64,000 bases of DNA from Chryseobacterium koreense CCUG 49689 (GCF_001045435.1 NZ_LFNG01000001.1:186001-250000); one strand, 5' to 3'. Numbered from the stretch's first letter, positions 8,048 through 17,308 are shown. Notes: generated from the letters alone by a model not told the origin. Program-made: numbers and translations.

Positions 8048-8701
8048 CTAAAACTGCATTTCGGGAATCTCTCCCTGAACAATTAATTCCGCTTCTGTTG
8101 CTTTGATGATATCTTCCACGGAAACTCCAGGTGCTCGTTCCAAAAGTTTCAGACCGTTTTCAGTAACTTCCATGACTGCAAGATCGGAAACAATTTTTTT
8201 TACGCATCCCACTCCGGTTAATGGCAGTGTGCAACTTTTTAGAACTTTACTCTCCCCGGCTTTATTGGTATGCATCATCGCGACAATAATGTTTTTTGCA
8301 GATGCGACCAAATCCATTGCACCTCCCATTCCCTTCACCATTTTTCCCGGAATTTTCCAGCTGGCGATATCGCCCTGCTCGGAAACCTCCATGGCGCCCA
8401 GAATAGTAAGGTCAACTTTTTGGCTTCTGATCATCCCAAAACTAAATGCAGAATCGAAAAAAGACGCGCCCGGAAGTGAGGTGATGGTTTGTTTTCCTGC
8501 ATTGATAAGATCGGGGTCTTCTTCGCCTTCATAAGGAAATGGACCCATTCCTAGTATTCCATTTTCACTTTGGAATTCTACGGAGAGATTTTCAGGGATA
8601 TAGTTTGCGACCAAGGTGGGAATCCCGATACCCAGGTTTACGTAGTAACGGTCTTTGACTTCTTTGGAAATCCGCTGTGCGATTTGTTCTTTTGTTAACA
8701 T
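8048..8701 (-). CDS. scoB: 3-oxoacid (succinyl-CoA) CoA-transferase, subunit B
   Basis: The catalytic subunit of the CoA transferase that moves CoA between succinyl-CoA and acetoacetate or a related oxoacid. The sequence SENGILGMGP (about 48-57) is the family motif that carries the catalytic Glu. GGAMDLVASAKNIIV is the usual second core segment. The length of 217 residues is normal. Its ATG overlaps the TAA of scoA by one base, so the subunits are made in step. It is used in ketone-body or short-chain acid metabolism. Confidence 0.95.
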   Translation of the reverse strand: MLTKEQIAQRISKEVKDRYYVNLGIGIPTLVANYIPENLSVEFQSENGILGMGPFPYEGEEDPDLINAGKQTITSLPGASFFDSAFSFGMIRSQKVDLTILGAMEVSEQGDIASWKIPGKMVKGMGGAMDLVASAKNIIVAMMHTNKAGESKVLKSCTLPLTGVGCVKKIVSDLAVMEVTENGLKLLERAPGVSVEDIIKATEAELIVQGEIPEMQF

Positions 8702-9405
8702 TACTCTCCTCTTTTTCTATTGGTTACACGCTCGATTCGTTTCTCATATTTTTCTCCCTGGAAAATTCTTTGCACCATAATTCCCGGAATATGGATTTCA
8801 TTGGGGTCCAGCTCGCCTGGTTCCACGAGTTCTTCCACTTCTGCAATGGTGATTTTTGCGGCTCCCGCCATGGGAAGGTTGAAATTTCTTGCGGTTCCTC
8901 TGAAGATCAAATTTCCGGTGTAGTCACCTTTCCAAGCTTTCACGATGGAGAAATCGGCATCGAAGGCATGTTCCAAAATATGCATTTTGCCATGGAATTC
9001 TTTGGTTTCTTTTCCTTCTGCGACCTCGGTTCCGTAACCTGTTGGAGTGTAGAATGCAGGGATTCCGGCTTGTGCGGCACGGCATTTTTCTGCCAAAGTT
9101 CCCTGTGGCGTGAGTTCCACTTCCATTTCGCCGGTGAGCATCTGTCTTTCGAATTCTGCGTTTTCACCTACGTAGGAAGCAATCATTTTCTTTATTTGGT
9201 GCTTTTTCAGCAATAATCCCAATCCGAAATCGTCAACTCCGGCGTTATTGGAAATGCAGGTAAGGTCTGTCAAACCTTTTTCGACCATTGCGTTGATGCA
9301 ATTTTCCGGAATTCCGCAAAGTCCAAAACCGCCAAGCATGATGGTTTGTCCGTCTTTGATATCGGCGATGGCTTCTTGGGCGTTTTTTACTCTTTTATCG
9401 ATCAT
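8701..9405 (-). CDS. scoA: 3-oxoacid (succinyl-CoA) CoA-transferase, subunit A
   Basis: The 234-residue partner of scoB. The glycine-rich CoA-binding segment [13 protein letters not shown] (about 24-36) and the later [19 protein letters not shown] stretch are characteristic of the alpha subunit. It is the first gene of the two-gene operon and overlaps scoB by one base. I see no clear -7 box just upstream. The region beyond it holds a repeat element. Confidence 0.95.
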   Translation of the reverse strand: MIDKRVKNAQEAIADIKDGQTIMLGGFGLCGIPENCINAMVEKGLTDLTCISNNAGVDDFGLGLLLKKHQIKKMIASYVGENAEFERQMLTGEMEVELTPQGTLAEKCRAAQAGIPAFYTPTGYGTEVAEGKETKEFHGKMHILEHAFDADFSIVKAWKGDYTGNLIFRGTARNFNLPMAGAAKITIAEVEELVEPGELDPNEIHIPGIMVQRIFQGEKYEKRIERVTNRKRGE

Positions 9406-9493
9406 TTTTTTGTCTGATTTTTTCGCAATTAAATTTAATGAATTTTTTGGAATTTTTGGTTTGTTGCTAAAATCTTGATTTGGTGGTGCTTCC

Positions 9494-9700
9494 CCGCGTG
9501 AGGGATTGCAACGGAAACCCCGCAGTAGCGTTGGATTTAGGGAAGGAACGAGGAGTTGCAGTGAAAAGCCCGACCCGAGCTGCTGGAAAATTGTGCATGG
9601 TTTTGGTAAGCGATGGAGAGGGACACGCCATGATGAGTTGAAGTGCGGAAAGCGGATTGGATGGAGTTTTCCTAAGATTGGTTGCTAAAGGGATTGCGTA
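9494..9700. repeat. Intergenic element with three TTGMARYGGAAA-like units
   Basis: The interval between scoA and rplS holds three related units: TTGCAACGGAAACCCCG (9506-9522), TTGCAGTGAAAAGCCCG (9556-9572) and TTGAAGTGCGGAAAGCGG (9638-9655). The first two share 13 of 18 bases including one flanking base. The same motif occurs twice at 34809-34887. The region is GC-richer than its surroundings and open in several frames, but no protein family is visible. It resembles the abundant intergenic elements of Flavobacteriia and perhaps the Flavo-1 candidate RNA, which is a memory-based comparison. Confidence 0.5.
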
Positions 9701-9773
9701 GTTGTCCATCCTAACAATAACAATCCCGAGAGAAAAATTTTGCTTTGTTGTTGTGCATGAGGAAAAAATGTTT

Positions 9774-9781
9774 TATTTTTG
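9774..9781 (+). promoter_or_regulatory. -7 box of rplS
   Basis: TATTTTTG matches TAnnTTTG. Transcription from about 9788 leaves a leader of roughly 64 bases before the rplS start, long for this genome and possibly a site of autoregulation. Confidence 0.6.
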
Positions 9782-9851
9782 CAAACCGTTAACCAACCTC
9801 TGACGAAGGACGTGAATGTTGCTTAGCTTGACCAATATTTTTTATAAAAAA

Positions 9852-10202
9852 ATGGATTTATTAAAGTACGTACAAGACAAGTACATTACGAAAAACGAAT
9901 TCCCAGAATTCAAAGCCGGTGACACCATCACTGTGTATTACGAGATTAAGGAAGGCCAGAAAACGAGAACCCAGTTCTTTAAAGGAGTGGTGATTCAGCT
10001 GAGAGGAACTGGTGCTACCAAAACTTTCACCATCAGAAAAATGAGCGGTGATGTGGGTGTAGAGAGAGTTTTCCCGATCAACATGCCTGCATTGCAGAAA
10101 ATTGTGGTAGATAGAAGAGGTAAAGTGAGAAGAGCGAGAATCTACTATTTCAGAAACCTTAGAGGTAAAAAAGCGAGAATCAAAGACGCTTCTTACAAAT
10201 AA
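9852..10202 (+). CDS. rplS: 50S ribosomal protein L19
   Basis: A 116-residue large-subunit protein at the 30S-50S interface. The core FKAGDTITVYYEIKEG near the N-terminus, the central FTIRKMSGDVGVERVFP and the basic end RRARIYYFRNLRGKKARIKD are diagnostic. The frame is open 12 codons further upstream, but those (MLLSLTNIFYKK) do not belong to L19, so the ATG at 9852 is used. Monocistronic, with its own promoter and terminator. Confidence 0.97.
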   Translation: MDLLKYVQDKYITKNEFPEFKAGDTITVYYEIKEGQKTRTQFFKGVVIQLRGTGATKTFTIRKMSGDVGVERVFPINMPALQKIVVDRRGKVRRARIYYFRNLRGKKARIKDASYK

Positions 10203-10225
10203 GAATTCAGACAACAACAATAGAG

Positions 10226-10256
10226 AAACCCACCGGATTTATTTGGTGGGTTTTTC
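10226..10256. terminator. Terminator of rplS
   Basis: AAACCCACC (10226-10234) and GGTGGGTTT (10245-10253) form a 9-bp stem followed by a T-rich run on the plus strand. It can also act from the minus strand, where the next gene ends at 10255. Confidence 0.88.
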
Positions 10257-10818
10257 ATTTTTGGAGTGCGGCAATACATTCTTCCCGAATTTCCCAGATT
10301 TTTTTCGGTGAATAAGGAATTTGGGAATTCTCTTTCAAATACCGCTCGATAAATTTCTGATGGTATTCAAACTTGAAATCGGGAATCTGCTCGGGTTGAA
10401 TTTCCACCTCCTCGATCAAATCATAAACAAAGTCTTCAGGTTTTGAGTTTTTTCTGGTGAAGTCGAAAATTTCATTTTTGTACTTTAAATAATTGTGGGC
10501 TTCAGGAATTTCCAGAAGTCGATATTTCTCTAAAACGGACGATATCTTTGGCGTGTTCAAAGTGTTCATTTTAAAGATTCCTAGAAATAGCTTTATTTCT
10601 TCCACTCCGTTTTCATTTGCCAATTTTTTTAGCAGGGTATGTTTGGTGCTGCACGTTCCGCCATGATCTTTAAATACACAGAGTTCATCATTTTTGTTTT
10701 TATTTCTTCTGTAGGGCAAAATTTTAACAAAAGCTGCTGCTCCCGAAAAACCAGCAATATTCAATTCAAGAAATTGCCTGGAAACTATTCCATGTGATTT
10801 TATTTTGAAATCTAACAT
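10255..10818 (-). CDS. Uncharacterised protein with a transglutaminase-like Cys-His-Asp pattern
   Basis: A 187-residue cytoplasmic protein without signal peptide or membrane helix. GGTCSTKHTLL (Cys56), PEAHNYL (His108) and EIFDFT (Asp119) have the order and wording of a transglutaminase/papain-like triad, which is inference. The frame is open 11 codons further up, but those lie inside the terminator of the preceding protease gene, so the ATG at 10818 is preferred. That ATG sits right against the terminator T run, so the gene may be expressed by read-through. The substrate is unknown. Confidence 0.65.
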   Translation of the reverse strand: MLDFKIKSHGIVSRQFLELNIAGFSGAAAFVKILPYRRNKNKNDELCVFKDHGGTCSTKHTLLKKLANENGVEEIKLFLGIFKMNTLNTPKISSVLEKYRLLEIPEAHNYLKYKNEIFDFTRKNSKPEDFVYDLIEEVEIQPEQIPDFKFEYHQKFIERYLKENSQIPYSPKKIWEIREECIAALQK

Positions 10819-10848
10819 AAAAAAAACCGCCCAGGAAAACTGGACGGT
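10818..10848 (-). terminator. Terminator of the M36 protease gene
   Basis: ACCGCCCAG (10826-10834) and CTGGACGGT (10840-10848) form a stem with one mismatch and loop GAAAA, followed on the minus strand by eight T residues. It begins 21 bases past the protease stop. Confidence 0.85.
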
Positions 10849-10869
10849 CATAAAGTTATGAATTAAAAA

Positions 10870-13569
10870 TTATTTTTTAATCATCAGTTTAGAAGAATAG
10901 TTCACGCCCATTCCAGAAACTTTCACCATGTAAACACCGTTTGTTAAATTCTGGGTATTTACTGCTTCAGTCGGATTGATTCTTTGGTTTGAGACCATTT
11001 TTCCTGAAGCGTCATAGATTTCTACGACCACTTTTCCGGCAATATTTTTACCAGCTTTGATGAAGAATTCATTTTTGGCTGGGTTTGGATAGATGTTCAT
11101 GGCATCTTTCACCGCAGTTTCAGAAGTGGCCAAGGTGTAATCTTTACAGATGGATTGATCGTTTGGATCAACTTCGGTCCAATCTGCAACTTGGTCATTG
11201 ATATTGGTTGGTGAACCTGCAGACGCATTCAGTCCTAAACCTCTTTTTGCAAACACATTGATGATCATACATTTGTCTGGTCCACCGTGTAAACCGAAAG
11301 GATCAAAATTACCAGGAGCAGTTGGAGCACCTGGAACTCCGGCAATTGCAGCTTCTGCCGCAAGAATCGCGTTTCTACCCTGGATGAATCCCGGATTGGT
11401 TGGAGTCAGTTTCAGTGCGTTGGTAACCAATTCCAATACCTTGTAGCTGCCGCTATTTTTATTGGCCATCACATTTGAAGCGTAACCATATTTTTCAACA
11501 TATTTCCAATGAAGATCCCAAAGCATTGTTGCCCAAACAAATCCAATAGAGTGTACATCCGGTACGATCTGCCCCAGTGTGTTGGTGTACTCCATTCCAT
11601 TGGTGTCATCGTAAGAATAGGAATTGATTGCCATATCCGGTGAATAAGGAGCAGGACGAATTCCACCACCAGTGATTGGTTCTGAAATCGCATAAGTACC
11701 AATTCCTCTAGGAACGGAAGCATTGTCTCCAGGTCTGTTTGTAAGCATTAACGCAAAGAAATCAGACCAGCCCTCTCCCATTTGTTCTTTATTTGCACTT
11801 GAACTAAGAGATCCTACAAGTCTGGTTGAAATTCCGTGACCATATTCGTGGGCCACAATTCCATTATCAAAGTCTCCATCTCTAAATTTTTGAGCAGCTG
11901 GATCATATTTCAGGGTCACATTCACAGTGGTTCCACCAGTAATGAGTCCTTTCATGTATAAACCTTCAGAATTTGGAATCAATACAGACGGAATAGTGAT
12001 ATTAGGGTTTGTTCCTCCCATTCCTGATGTAGGTGTAGAATCCGGCAAACTGTAGATGATCGCTCCAATGGCACCAGCGTTTTGTGCAGCCTGAACTTTT
12101 GCCTGGAATTCACATGTTCCTCTTTCAATTAATCCGATTTTTCCAGCAAGTGAGCCGGCAGGAAGTGGTGTACAGGCATCAAGTACCGGAGACAGTTTTA
12201 CGTCTGCAGTAACACCTGTAGCAGTTAATGCCGGTCCAAATGTGGTGGAGATCAAAGCTTCAGTTTCTCTGTTTACAGCTTCTGCCGGTGCATTATAATA
12301 AAGTCTTTGAATTACGGATGGATTCCAAAGATACATTTGCATTCTTCCTCTGGAACCATCACCTGGCGTAGAGAAGTTCGCATTATCTGTTCCTCCTCCG
12401 TCTTGGGCTTCAGCCATTACATAGTCATTCTGAGCTCCTCCTCTTCCGAAGTTATAGGCCTGGAAGTTTTTGGCGGTTTCGGTGAATCCTAATGAATAAA
12501 AAATGTCGTGCATCTTATTATTCATGTAGAACAAGTTAGTGATAGCAGCATTCAAATTGCCATTAGTATCATTGACCACAAAAGGAAAATCAAAAAGTCT
12601 ATTTGTACCTCCATCTGCATAAGCTCCCGGAGCGTTGACATTCGCTTTGTCTTCATAAGCCATCACGTTATTCCCACGGGTTGTATTGTAGGAACCAGTA
12701 TACGTACCTCCAGAGATGGTGTGCCAACCGTCTGTAACAGCGTTTGGAAGAATTCCCACATCATTCCACGGATTAGTAAGCAATGCTCTATTGCCGTGGA
12801 TAGGACTTTCAACCGGCAATGGGAAAACCCTGTATGTTGCATCTAAAGCAGCAGCAGCTGTGGCAACTTTTGGGGCAGAAACTTCTGAACCAGACTGATG
12901 TGCAAAATCTACTGTGAAACCTTCAGGATTGTGTGAAGAGTAATCGTGGTGATAAGCATCATGTCTAAAGCTACAAGAAATCGTCAAGTTTTCTTTACTT
13001 AAAATCTCACCGGTCACTGCATCAGCCAAAATATGCCAGTATGCACTGCTTCCTGTTTCAGGGAAAACGAACTCCTGAGCCAATCTCAAATCATTATTTT
13101 CAGTCTGAAAATAAATTGGTCTGGTTTTCACGAAAGGAGTGTCTAGATCTGCATCCTTAATCCCGAGAATGGTATAGCTGGAGCTGTTTTTAAGGTTGAT
13201 CTTTGAAGCCATTTTCGTGAATACTTCCTGAGCTGGTCTCCCGGAGCTAGGAGACGAAACATTCGCATAAGTTTTGGCAAAAGCTTCAGTGAGATAGAAA
13301 ATCTGGTCTTTTTTAATTAATGATTTCCCGGTAGCGTTGTAAATCGGAATTCCTTGATAAGACTGTTGGAAGTCGATTACATTTCCTTTCATCGATTCTG
13401 AATAATCAACATTGGTGATTTCAAAATCTTTCAAATCTGATTTCAGTATGCCGCTTTTTGCAGAAAGATGGCTCTGAAGAATAGATTTGAAATCTTGCGC
13501 ATTGGCATTTCCGATCGAAAACAAAAAGCAAACAGCTGCTATTTTCAAAGGTAAATTTCTATTTCTCAT
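10870..13569 (-). CDS. Secreted M36 (fungalysin) metalloprotease with T9SS sorting domain
   Basis: An 899-residue extracellular protease. In order: signal peptide ending at NANA (about 24), FTP-type propeptide (about 30-200), an M36 catalytic domain interrupted by a PA domain (about 450-550; GLIERGTCEFQAKVQAAQNA), and a T9SS type A sorting tail (about 825-899; MNIYPNPAKNEFFI to SSKLMIKK). The zinc site is HEYGH (His574, Glu575, His578) with Glu599 in GEGWSD as the likely third ligand. It is exported by Sec, then across the outer membrane by the T9SS, and should feed the cell from proteins. Expressed alone, with its own terminator. Confidence 0.93.
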   Translation of the reverse strand: MRNRNLPLKIAAVCFLFSIGNANAQDFKSILQSHLSAKSGILKSDLKDFEITNVDYSESMKGNVIDFQQSYQGIPIYNATGKSLIKKDQIFYLTEAFAKTYANVSSPSSGRPAQEVFTKMASKINLKNSSSYTILGIKDADLDTPFVKTRPIYFQTENNDLRLAQEFVFPETGSSAYWHILADAVTGEILSKENLTISCSFRHDAYHHDYSSHNPEGFTVDFAHQSGSEVSAPKVATAAAALDATYRVFPLPVESPIHGNRALLTNPWNDVGILPNAVTDGWHTISGGTYTGSYNTTRGNNVMAYEDKANVNAPGAYADGGTNRLFDFPFVVNDTNGNLNAAITNLFYMNNKMHDIFYSLGFTETAKNFQAYNFGRGGAQNDYVMAEAQDGGGTDNANFSTPGDGSRGRMQMYLWNPSVIQRLYYNAPAEAVNRETEALISTTFGPALTATGVTADVKLSPVLDACTPLPAGSLAGKIGLIERGTCEFQAKVQAAQNAGAIGAIIYSLPDSTPTSGMGGTNPNITIPSVLIPNSEGLYMKGLITGGTTVNVTLKYDPAAQKFRDGDFDNGIVAHEYGHGISTRLVGSLSSSANKEQMGEGWSDFFALMLTNRPGDNASVPRGIGTYAISEPITGGGIRPAPYSPDMAINSYSYDDTNGMEYTNTLGQIVPDVHSIGFVWATMLWDLHWKYVEKYGYASNVMANKNSGSYKVLELVTNALKLTPTNPGFIQGRNAILAAEAAIAGVPGAPTAPGNFDPFGLHGGPDKCMIINVFAKRGLGLNASAGSPTNINDQVADWTEVDPNDQSICKDYTLATSETAVKDAMNIYPNPAKNEFFIKAGKNIAGKVVVEIYDASGKMVSNQRINPTEAVNTQNLTNGVYMVKVSGMGVNYSSKLMIKK

Positions 13570-13745
13570 GTATATAAATTATTTGGCTTCGAATATATAA
13601 ATTATTTTGATATCTTTTGAATTTTTAACATGAAAAAAAACAAAAAAGATGCATTAATCGAAATCCGCAATATTTACCGCTGAACAGAGCGTATTCAAAT
13701 GAATAAAAAATTGAAATTTCTGCGTTGTAATCTCAAGAATAAGCA

Positions 13746-13775
13746 ATAAAAAATCCACCATTTTTCAATGGTGGA
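13746..13775 (-). terminator. Terminator of rpsA
   Basis: TCCACCATT (13754-13762) and AATGGTGGA (13767-13775) form a perfect 9-bp stem followed by a T run on the minus strand, 26 bases after the rpsA stop. Confidence 0.88.
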
Positions 13776-13800
13776 CTCAATTATTAAAAAATATCCGGAA

Positions 13801-15582
13801 TTAGTTTCCTTCCATTTTCTTTTTCAGTTCTGCCAAAGCGTCGATGTCACCAAGAGTGGTTTTTTCTTCGCCAGAAGATGCAGCCGGTTTAGATGCCGCT
13901 TCTTTGACATTTCTCTTTTCCTCGTCTCTGAAAGTTCCGGTGTGTGAAACCACTACTCTCTTGAACTCCTTATTGAACTCAATCACTTTGAAATTCGCTT
14001 CTTCACCTTTCTTGATTTTGGAACCGTCTTCTTTCTCCAACAATCTTGCAGGACAGAAAGCTTCTACTTCCACATCTTCAAACTGAACTTGGGCACCTTT
14101 GTCGAAAACCTCAGTTGCTTTTCCTGCATGAACAGTTCCTTCAGCATATTTGGTTTCGAATTTATCCCAAGGATTCTCTTGAAGTTGTTTGTGACCCAAT
14201 GAAAGTCTTCTAGCAGCAGTGTCTAATTCCAGCACCACTACATCTAACTTATCACCCACTGCACAGAATTCAGATGGATGTTTGATTTTTTTGGTCCAAG
14301 AAAGATCAGAGATATAGATCAAACCATCAATTCCTTCTTCCAATTCCACGAAAACTCCGAAATTGGTGAAGTTTCTCACGGTTCCAACATGTTTAGAACC
14401 TACTGGATATTTGGTTTCGATATTTGCCCATGGATCTTGAGAAAGTTGCTTCATTCCCAAAGAAATTTTTCTGTCTTCTCTGTCCAAAGTCAATACTTCA
14501 GCTTCGATTTCATCTCCTACTTTCACGAAATCACCTGCACTTCTCAAGTGGGTTGACCAAGACATTTCAGAAACGTGTACCAATCCTTCCACACCTGGAG
14601 CAACCTCAACGAATGCACCGTAGTCAGCAAGAACTACCACTTTTCCTTTCACTTTGTCACCAACTTTCAAATCAGCTGAAAGCGCATCCCATGGATGTGG
14701 TTCCAATTGCTTCATACCCAACTGGATTCTTGTTTTCTCATCATCGAAATCAAGAATAACCACTTTCACAGTTTGTCCGTCTTCTAAGATTTCTGATGGA
14801 TGGTTTACTCTAGACCAAGAAAGATCGGTAATGTGGATCAAACCGTCAACACCTCCTAAATCGATGAACACACCGTAAGAAGTAATGTTTTTCACGGTTC
14901 CTTCCAGAACCTGACCTTTTTCAAGCTGAGCGATAATTTCTTTTTTCTGGCCTTCTAAGTCTGCTTCGATCAACGCTTTGTGAGAAACCACAACGTTTTT
15001 GAATTCTGGGTTGATTTTCACCACTTTGAATTCCATTGTTTTTCCTACAAACTGATCGTAATCTTTGATAGGCTTCACGTCGATCTGAGAACCTGGCAAG
15101 AAAGCCTCGATTCCATAAACATCTACGATCATACCACCTTTGGTTCTAGATTTCACGAATCCGTTCACGATTTCACCTGTTTCGTGAAGTTCATTCACTT
15201 TATCCCAAGCTTTAAGCGTTCTTGCTTTTTTGTGGGAAAGCTGAAGCTGACCGGATTTGTCTTCTCTTCTATCCACCATCACTTCCACCTCATCACCAAC
15301 AGCTAAACCTTGGTTGTAACGGAATTCGTTAAGAGAAATTACTCCTTCAGATTTAAAATTGATGTCCACGATCGCTTCTTTGTCGGTAAGTCTTACCACT
15401 TTACCAACGAGCACATCATTGTCATGCAAGTTTTTCAGAGACCCGTTATAGATTTCTTCTAGGTCGCTTTTTTCTTTTCTCGCATCGGCATCTAGACCGG
15501 ACTCAAAAGAATCCCAGTCAAACTGTTCTGGAGCTACGTTTTGGTTCAAAAGAACCTCTTCTTTGTGTGTCGTTTCAGACAT
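13801..15582 (-). CDS. rpsA: 30S ribosomal protein S1
   Basis: A 593-residue RNA-binding protein that brings mRNA to the 30S subunit. Six S1 repeats can be followed, beginning near VLVGKVVRLTDKEA, IVNGFVKSRTKG, VLEGTVKNITSYGVF, KVKGKVVVLADYGAF, KHVGTVRNFTNFGVF and VHAGKATEVFDKG. Repeats 3-5 carry the classic F-x-D-L-x-GLIH pattern. An acidic N-terminal segment and a Lys/Glu-rich C-terminus flank them. Bacteroidota mRNAs mostly lack Shine-Dalgarno sites, so S1 is likely important for initiation here. The leader is about 115 bases if the box at 15704 is used. Confidence 0.96.
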   Translation of the reverse strand: MSETTHKEEVLLNQNVAPEQFDWDSFESGLDADARKEKSDLEEIYNGSLKNLHDNDVLVGKVVRLTDKEAIVDINFKSEGVISLNEFRYNQGLAVGDEVEVMVDRREDKSGQLQLSHKKARTLKAWDKVNELHETGEIVNGFVKSRTKGGMIVDVYGIEAFLPGSQIDVKPIKDYDQFVGKTMEFKVVKINPEFKNVVVSHKALIEADLEGQKKEIIAQLEKGQVLEGTVKNITSYGVFIDLGGVDGLIHITDLSWSRVNHPSEILEDGQTVKVVILDFDDEKTRIQLGMKQLEPHPWDALSADLKVGDKVKGKVVVLADYGAFVEVAPGVEGLVHVSEMSWSTHLRSAGDFVKVGDEIEAEVLTLDREDRKISLGMKQLSQDPWANIETKYPVGSKHVGTVRNFTNFGVFVELEEGIDGLIYISDLSWTKKIKHPSEFCAVGDKLDVVVLELDTAARRLSLGHKQLQENPWDKFETKYAEGTVHAGKATEVFDKGAQVQFEDVEVEAFCPARLLEKEDGSKIKKGEEANFKVIEFNKEFKRVVVSHTGTFRDEEKRNVKEAASKPAASSGEEKTTLGDIDALAELKKKMEGN

Positions 15583-15988
15583 AAAATAAAAAATTTGTAT
15601 TCCTGCTTTTTCGATGATTGGCTGAATGTGGTTTTCGAAAAATACGGAAGATGTTAATTGTTAAGGTTTTAAGCTTCGCCAAATACTCCCACAAAAAGTG
15701 GTGCAAAAATACAAGTTTTTTATCTATTGGCAATGATTTCTTGTTAATTAATGAAGATATATTTTTAGAAATAATGAAAAAAGGATTAATAATTTTCTTT
15801 GAGCCAGATATTGATATCAACACCAGAAGATCTATTGAGTTTTTTCTGAGCATGAATTTTCTATGCTTTGCCGTATTCAGAGTTACAAAAGTATATTGTT
15901 TTATATCTTTCCTAAATATAACCAAGATAAGGCAATAAATCCAAAAAAAATCTTACCGGTCTCATTTTCAAACCCAAGCGTTTTCTTA
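15583..15988. other. Intergenic region between rpsA and the helicase gene
   Basis: The region holds the rpsA leader and promoter on the minus strand and the helicase promoter at its right end. Short open frames on both strands are AT-rich and lack family features. I see no gene. Confidence 0.5.
15704..15711 (-). promoter_or_regulatory. -7 box of rpsA
   Basis: TATTTTTG on the minus strand matches TAnnTTTG. It implies a leader of about 115 bases before rpsA, one of the longest in the window and a candidate for S1 autoregulation. Confidence 0.55.
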
Positions 15989-15996
15989 TACCTTTG
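15989..15996 (+). promoter_or_regulatory. -7 box of the DbpA-like helicase gene
   Basis: TACCTTTG ends four bases before the ATG at 16001. Transcription would start about at the ATG, so the mRNA is probably leaderless. Confidence 0.6.
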
Positions 15997-16000
15997 CAAA

Positions 16001-17308
16001 ATGAATTTAGAATCAATCTATGAAAAACTGCAGATTCAGGACACGAACCAAATGCAGAAATCTACCTATACTGCAACAGAAAACCAAAAAGACGTTATCC
16101 TTCTCTCTCCCACAGGATCAGGCAAAACGCTGGCTTTTCTATTTCCGTTGCTTAGAAATTTAAAGAAAAACACTTCAGGAATTCAGGCAATGATCCTGGT
16201 TCCGGCAAGAGAATTGGCATTACAGATCGAACAGGTTTTTAAGCAAATGGGGACCGATTACAAAGTCACCATCTGTTACGGCGGACATGATAAAAAGATT
16301 GAAATCAACAACTTTCGGGAAGCACCTGCCTTGTTAATTGGTACACCGGGAAGAGTCGCTTATCATTTAAGAAATGAAAATTTTGACGCATCAACAATCA
16401 AAACTTTGGTTTTAGATGAGTTCGACAAAGCATTAGAACTCGGTTTTGAAGAAGACATGAATTACATTATTCAGGCTTTGGAAAACTGTTCCCAACGCAT
16501 CCTTACTTCTGCGACTGCGATGGAAAAAATCCCGTCTTTTGTCGGTTTAAAAGATGAAAAAACCATTAATTTTCTTAAACTTCAGGAATCAAAACCTGAT
16601 ATCCAGTTGAGAAAGGTAATGACTACCCCGGAAGAAAAATTGGACACTTTATTTCATTTAATCTGTAAAATCGGAAATAAAAGGACACTCGTTTTCTGCA
16701 ATCACCGCGATGCTGTGGAGCGTATTTCTGAGCTTTTAAGAGAAAAAGGAATCGAACGCGAAACCTTTCATGGTGGGATGGAACAAGACGAGCGGGAACG
16801 CGCACTGCTGAAATTCAGAAATGATTCTTCACGGATTTTGATTACCACAGATTTGGCTTCGCGCGGACTGGATGTTCCGGAGGTGGAATCGATCGTTCAT
16901 TACCAGTTACCGCCGAAAGAAGATGCTTTCATTCACCGAAACGGCCGTACCGCGAGAATGAATGCGAAAGGTTTTGCCTACTTAATTATGACTGAAGACG
17001 AGAATTTTCCCTTCGTAAAAAATAATACTCCGGAAGAAAATGTTTCCGAAAGCAACCGTGTTCCCGGAAAAACGCCTTTCCAAACCATTTACATCAGCGC
17101 AGGAAAAAAAGATAAGGTAAATAAAGTGGATATTGTGGGCTATCTCATCAAAAAAGGAGAACTCAGCAAAGAAGACATCGGCATAATTGAAGTAAAAGAC
17201 ACCACTTCCTACGTTGCGGTTGACCGTAAAAAGGTAAAAGATTTGCTAAAAAAATTATCTACGGAAAAGCTAAAAGGCAAAAAAGTAAAAATGGAAGTTG
17301 CTTACTAG
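16001..17308 (+). CDS. DbpA-like DEAD-box RNA helicase
   Basis: A 435-residue ATP-dependent RNA helicase. Motifs in order: Walker A SPTGSGKT (about 38-45), PARELAL, TPGR, VLDEFDKAL (motif II reads DEFD instead of DEAD), SAT, HGGMEQDERERAL, TTDLASRGLD and HRNGRTAR. The last 75 residues (from FQTIYISAGKKDKVNKVDIV) match the DbpA RNA-binding domain, which in E. coli docks on 23S rRNA hairpin 92, so a role in 50S assembly is likely. The frame is open upstream of 16001, but the promoter box at 15989 rules that part out. Confidence 0.93.
   Translation: MNLESIYEKLQIQDTNQMQKSTYTATENQKDVILLSPTGSGKTLAFLFPLLRNLKKNTSGIQAMILVPARELALQIEQVFKQMGTDYKVTICYGGHDKKIEINNFREAPALLIGTPGRVAYHLRNENFDASTIKTLVLDEFDKALELGFEEDMNYIIQALENCSQRILTSATAMEKIPSFVGLKDEKTINFLKLQESKPDIQLRKVMTTPEEKLDTLFHLICKIGNKRTLVFCNHRDAVERISELLREKGIERETFHGGMEQDERERALLKFRNDSSRILITTDLASRGLDVPEVESIVHYQLPPKEDAFIHRNGRTARMNAKGFAYLIMTEDENFPFVKNNTPEENVSESNRVPGKTPFQTIYISAGKKDKVNKVDIVGYLIKKGELSKEDIGIIEVKDTTSYVAVDRKKVKDLLKKLSTEKLKGKKVKMEVAY

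Noticed and set aside
9467-9709. 80-residue open frame on the minus strand as a gene
   Set aside because: It lies fully in the repeat element, has no family features, and its Pro/Ser/Thr-rich content fits a chance frame in GC-richer DNA.
15618-15938. 106-residue plus-strand frame between rpsA and the helicase
   Set aside because: It covers the rpsA promoter, is AT-rich with Ile/Phe/Lys bias, and resembles no family.
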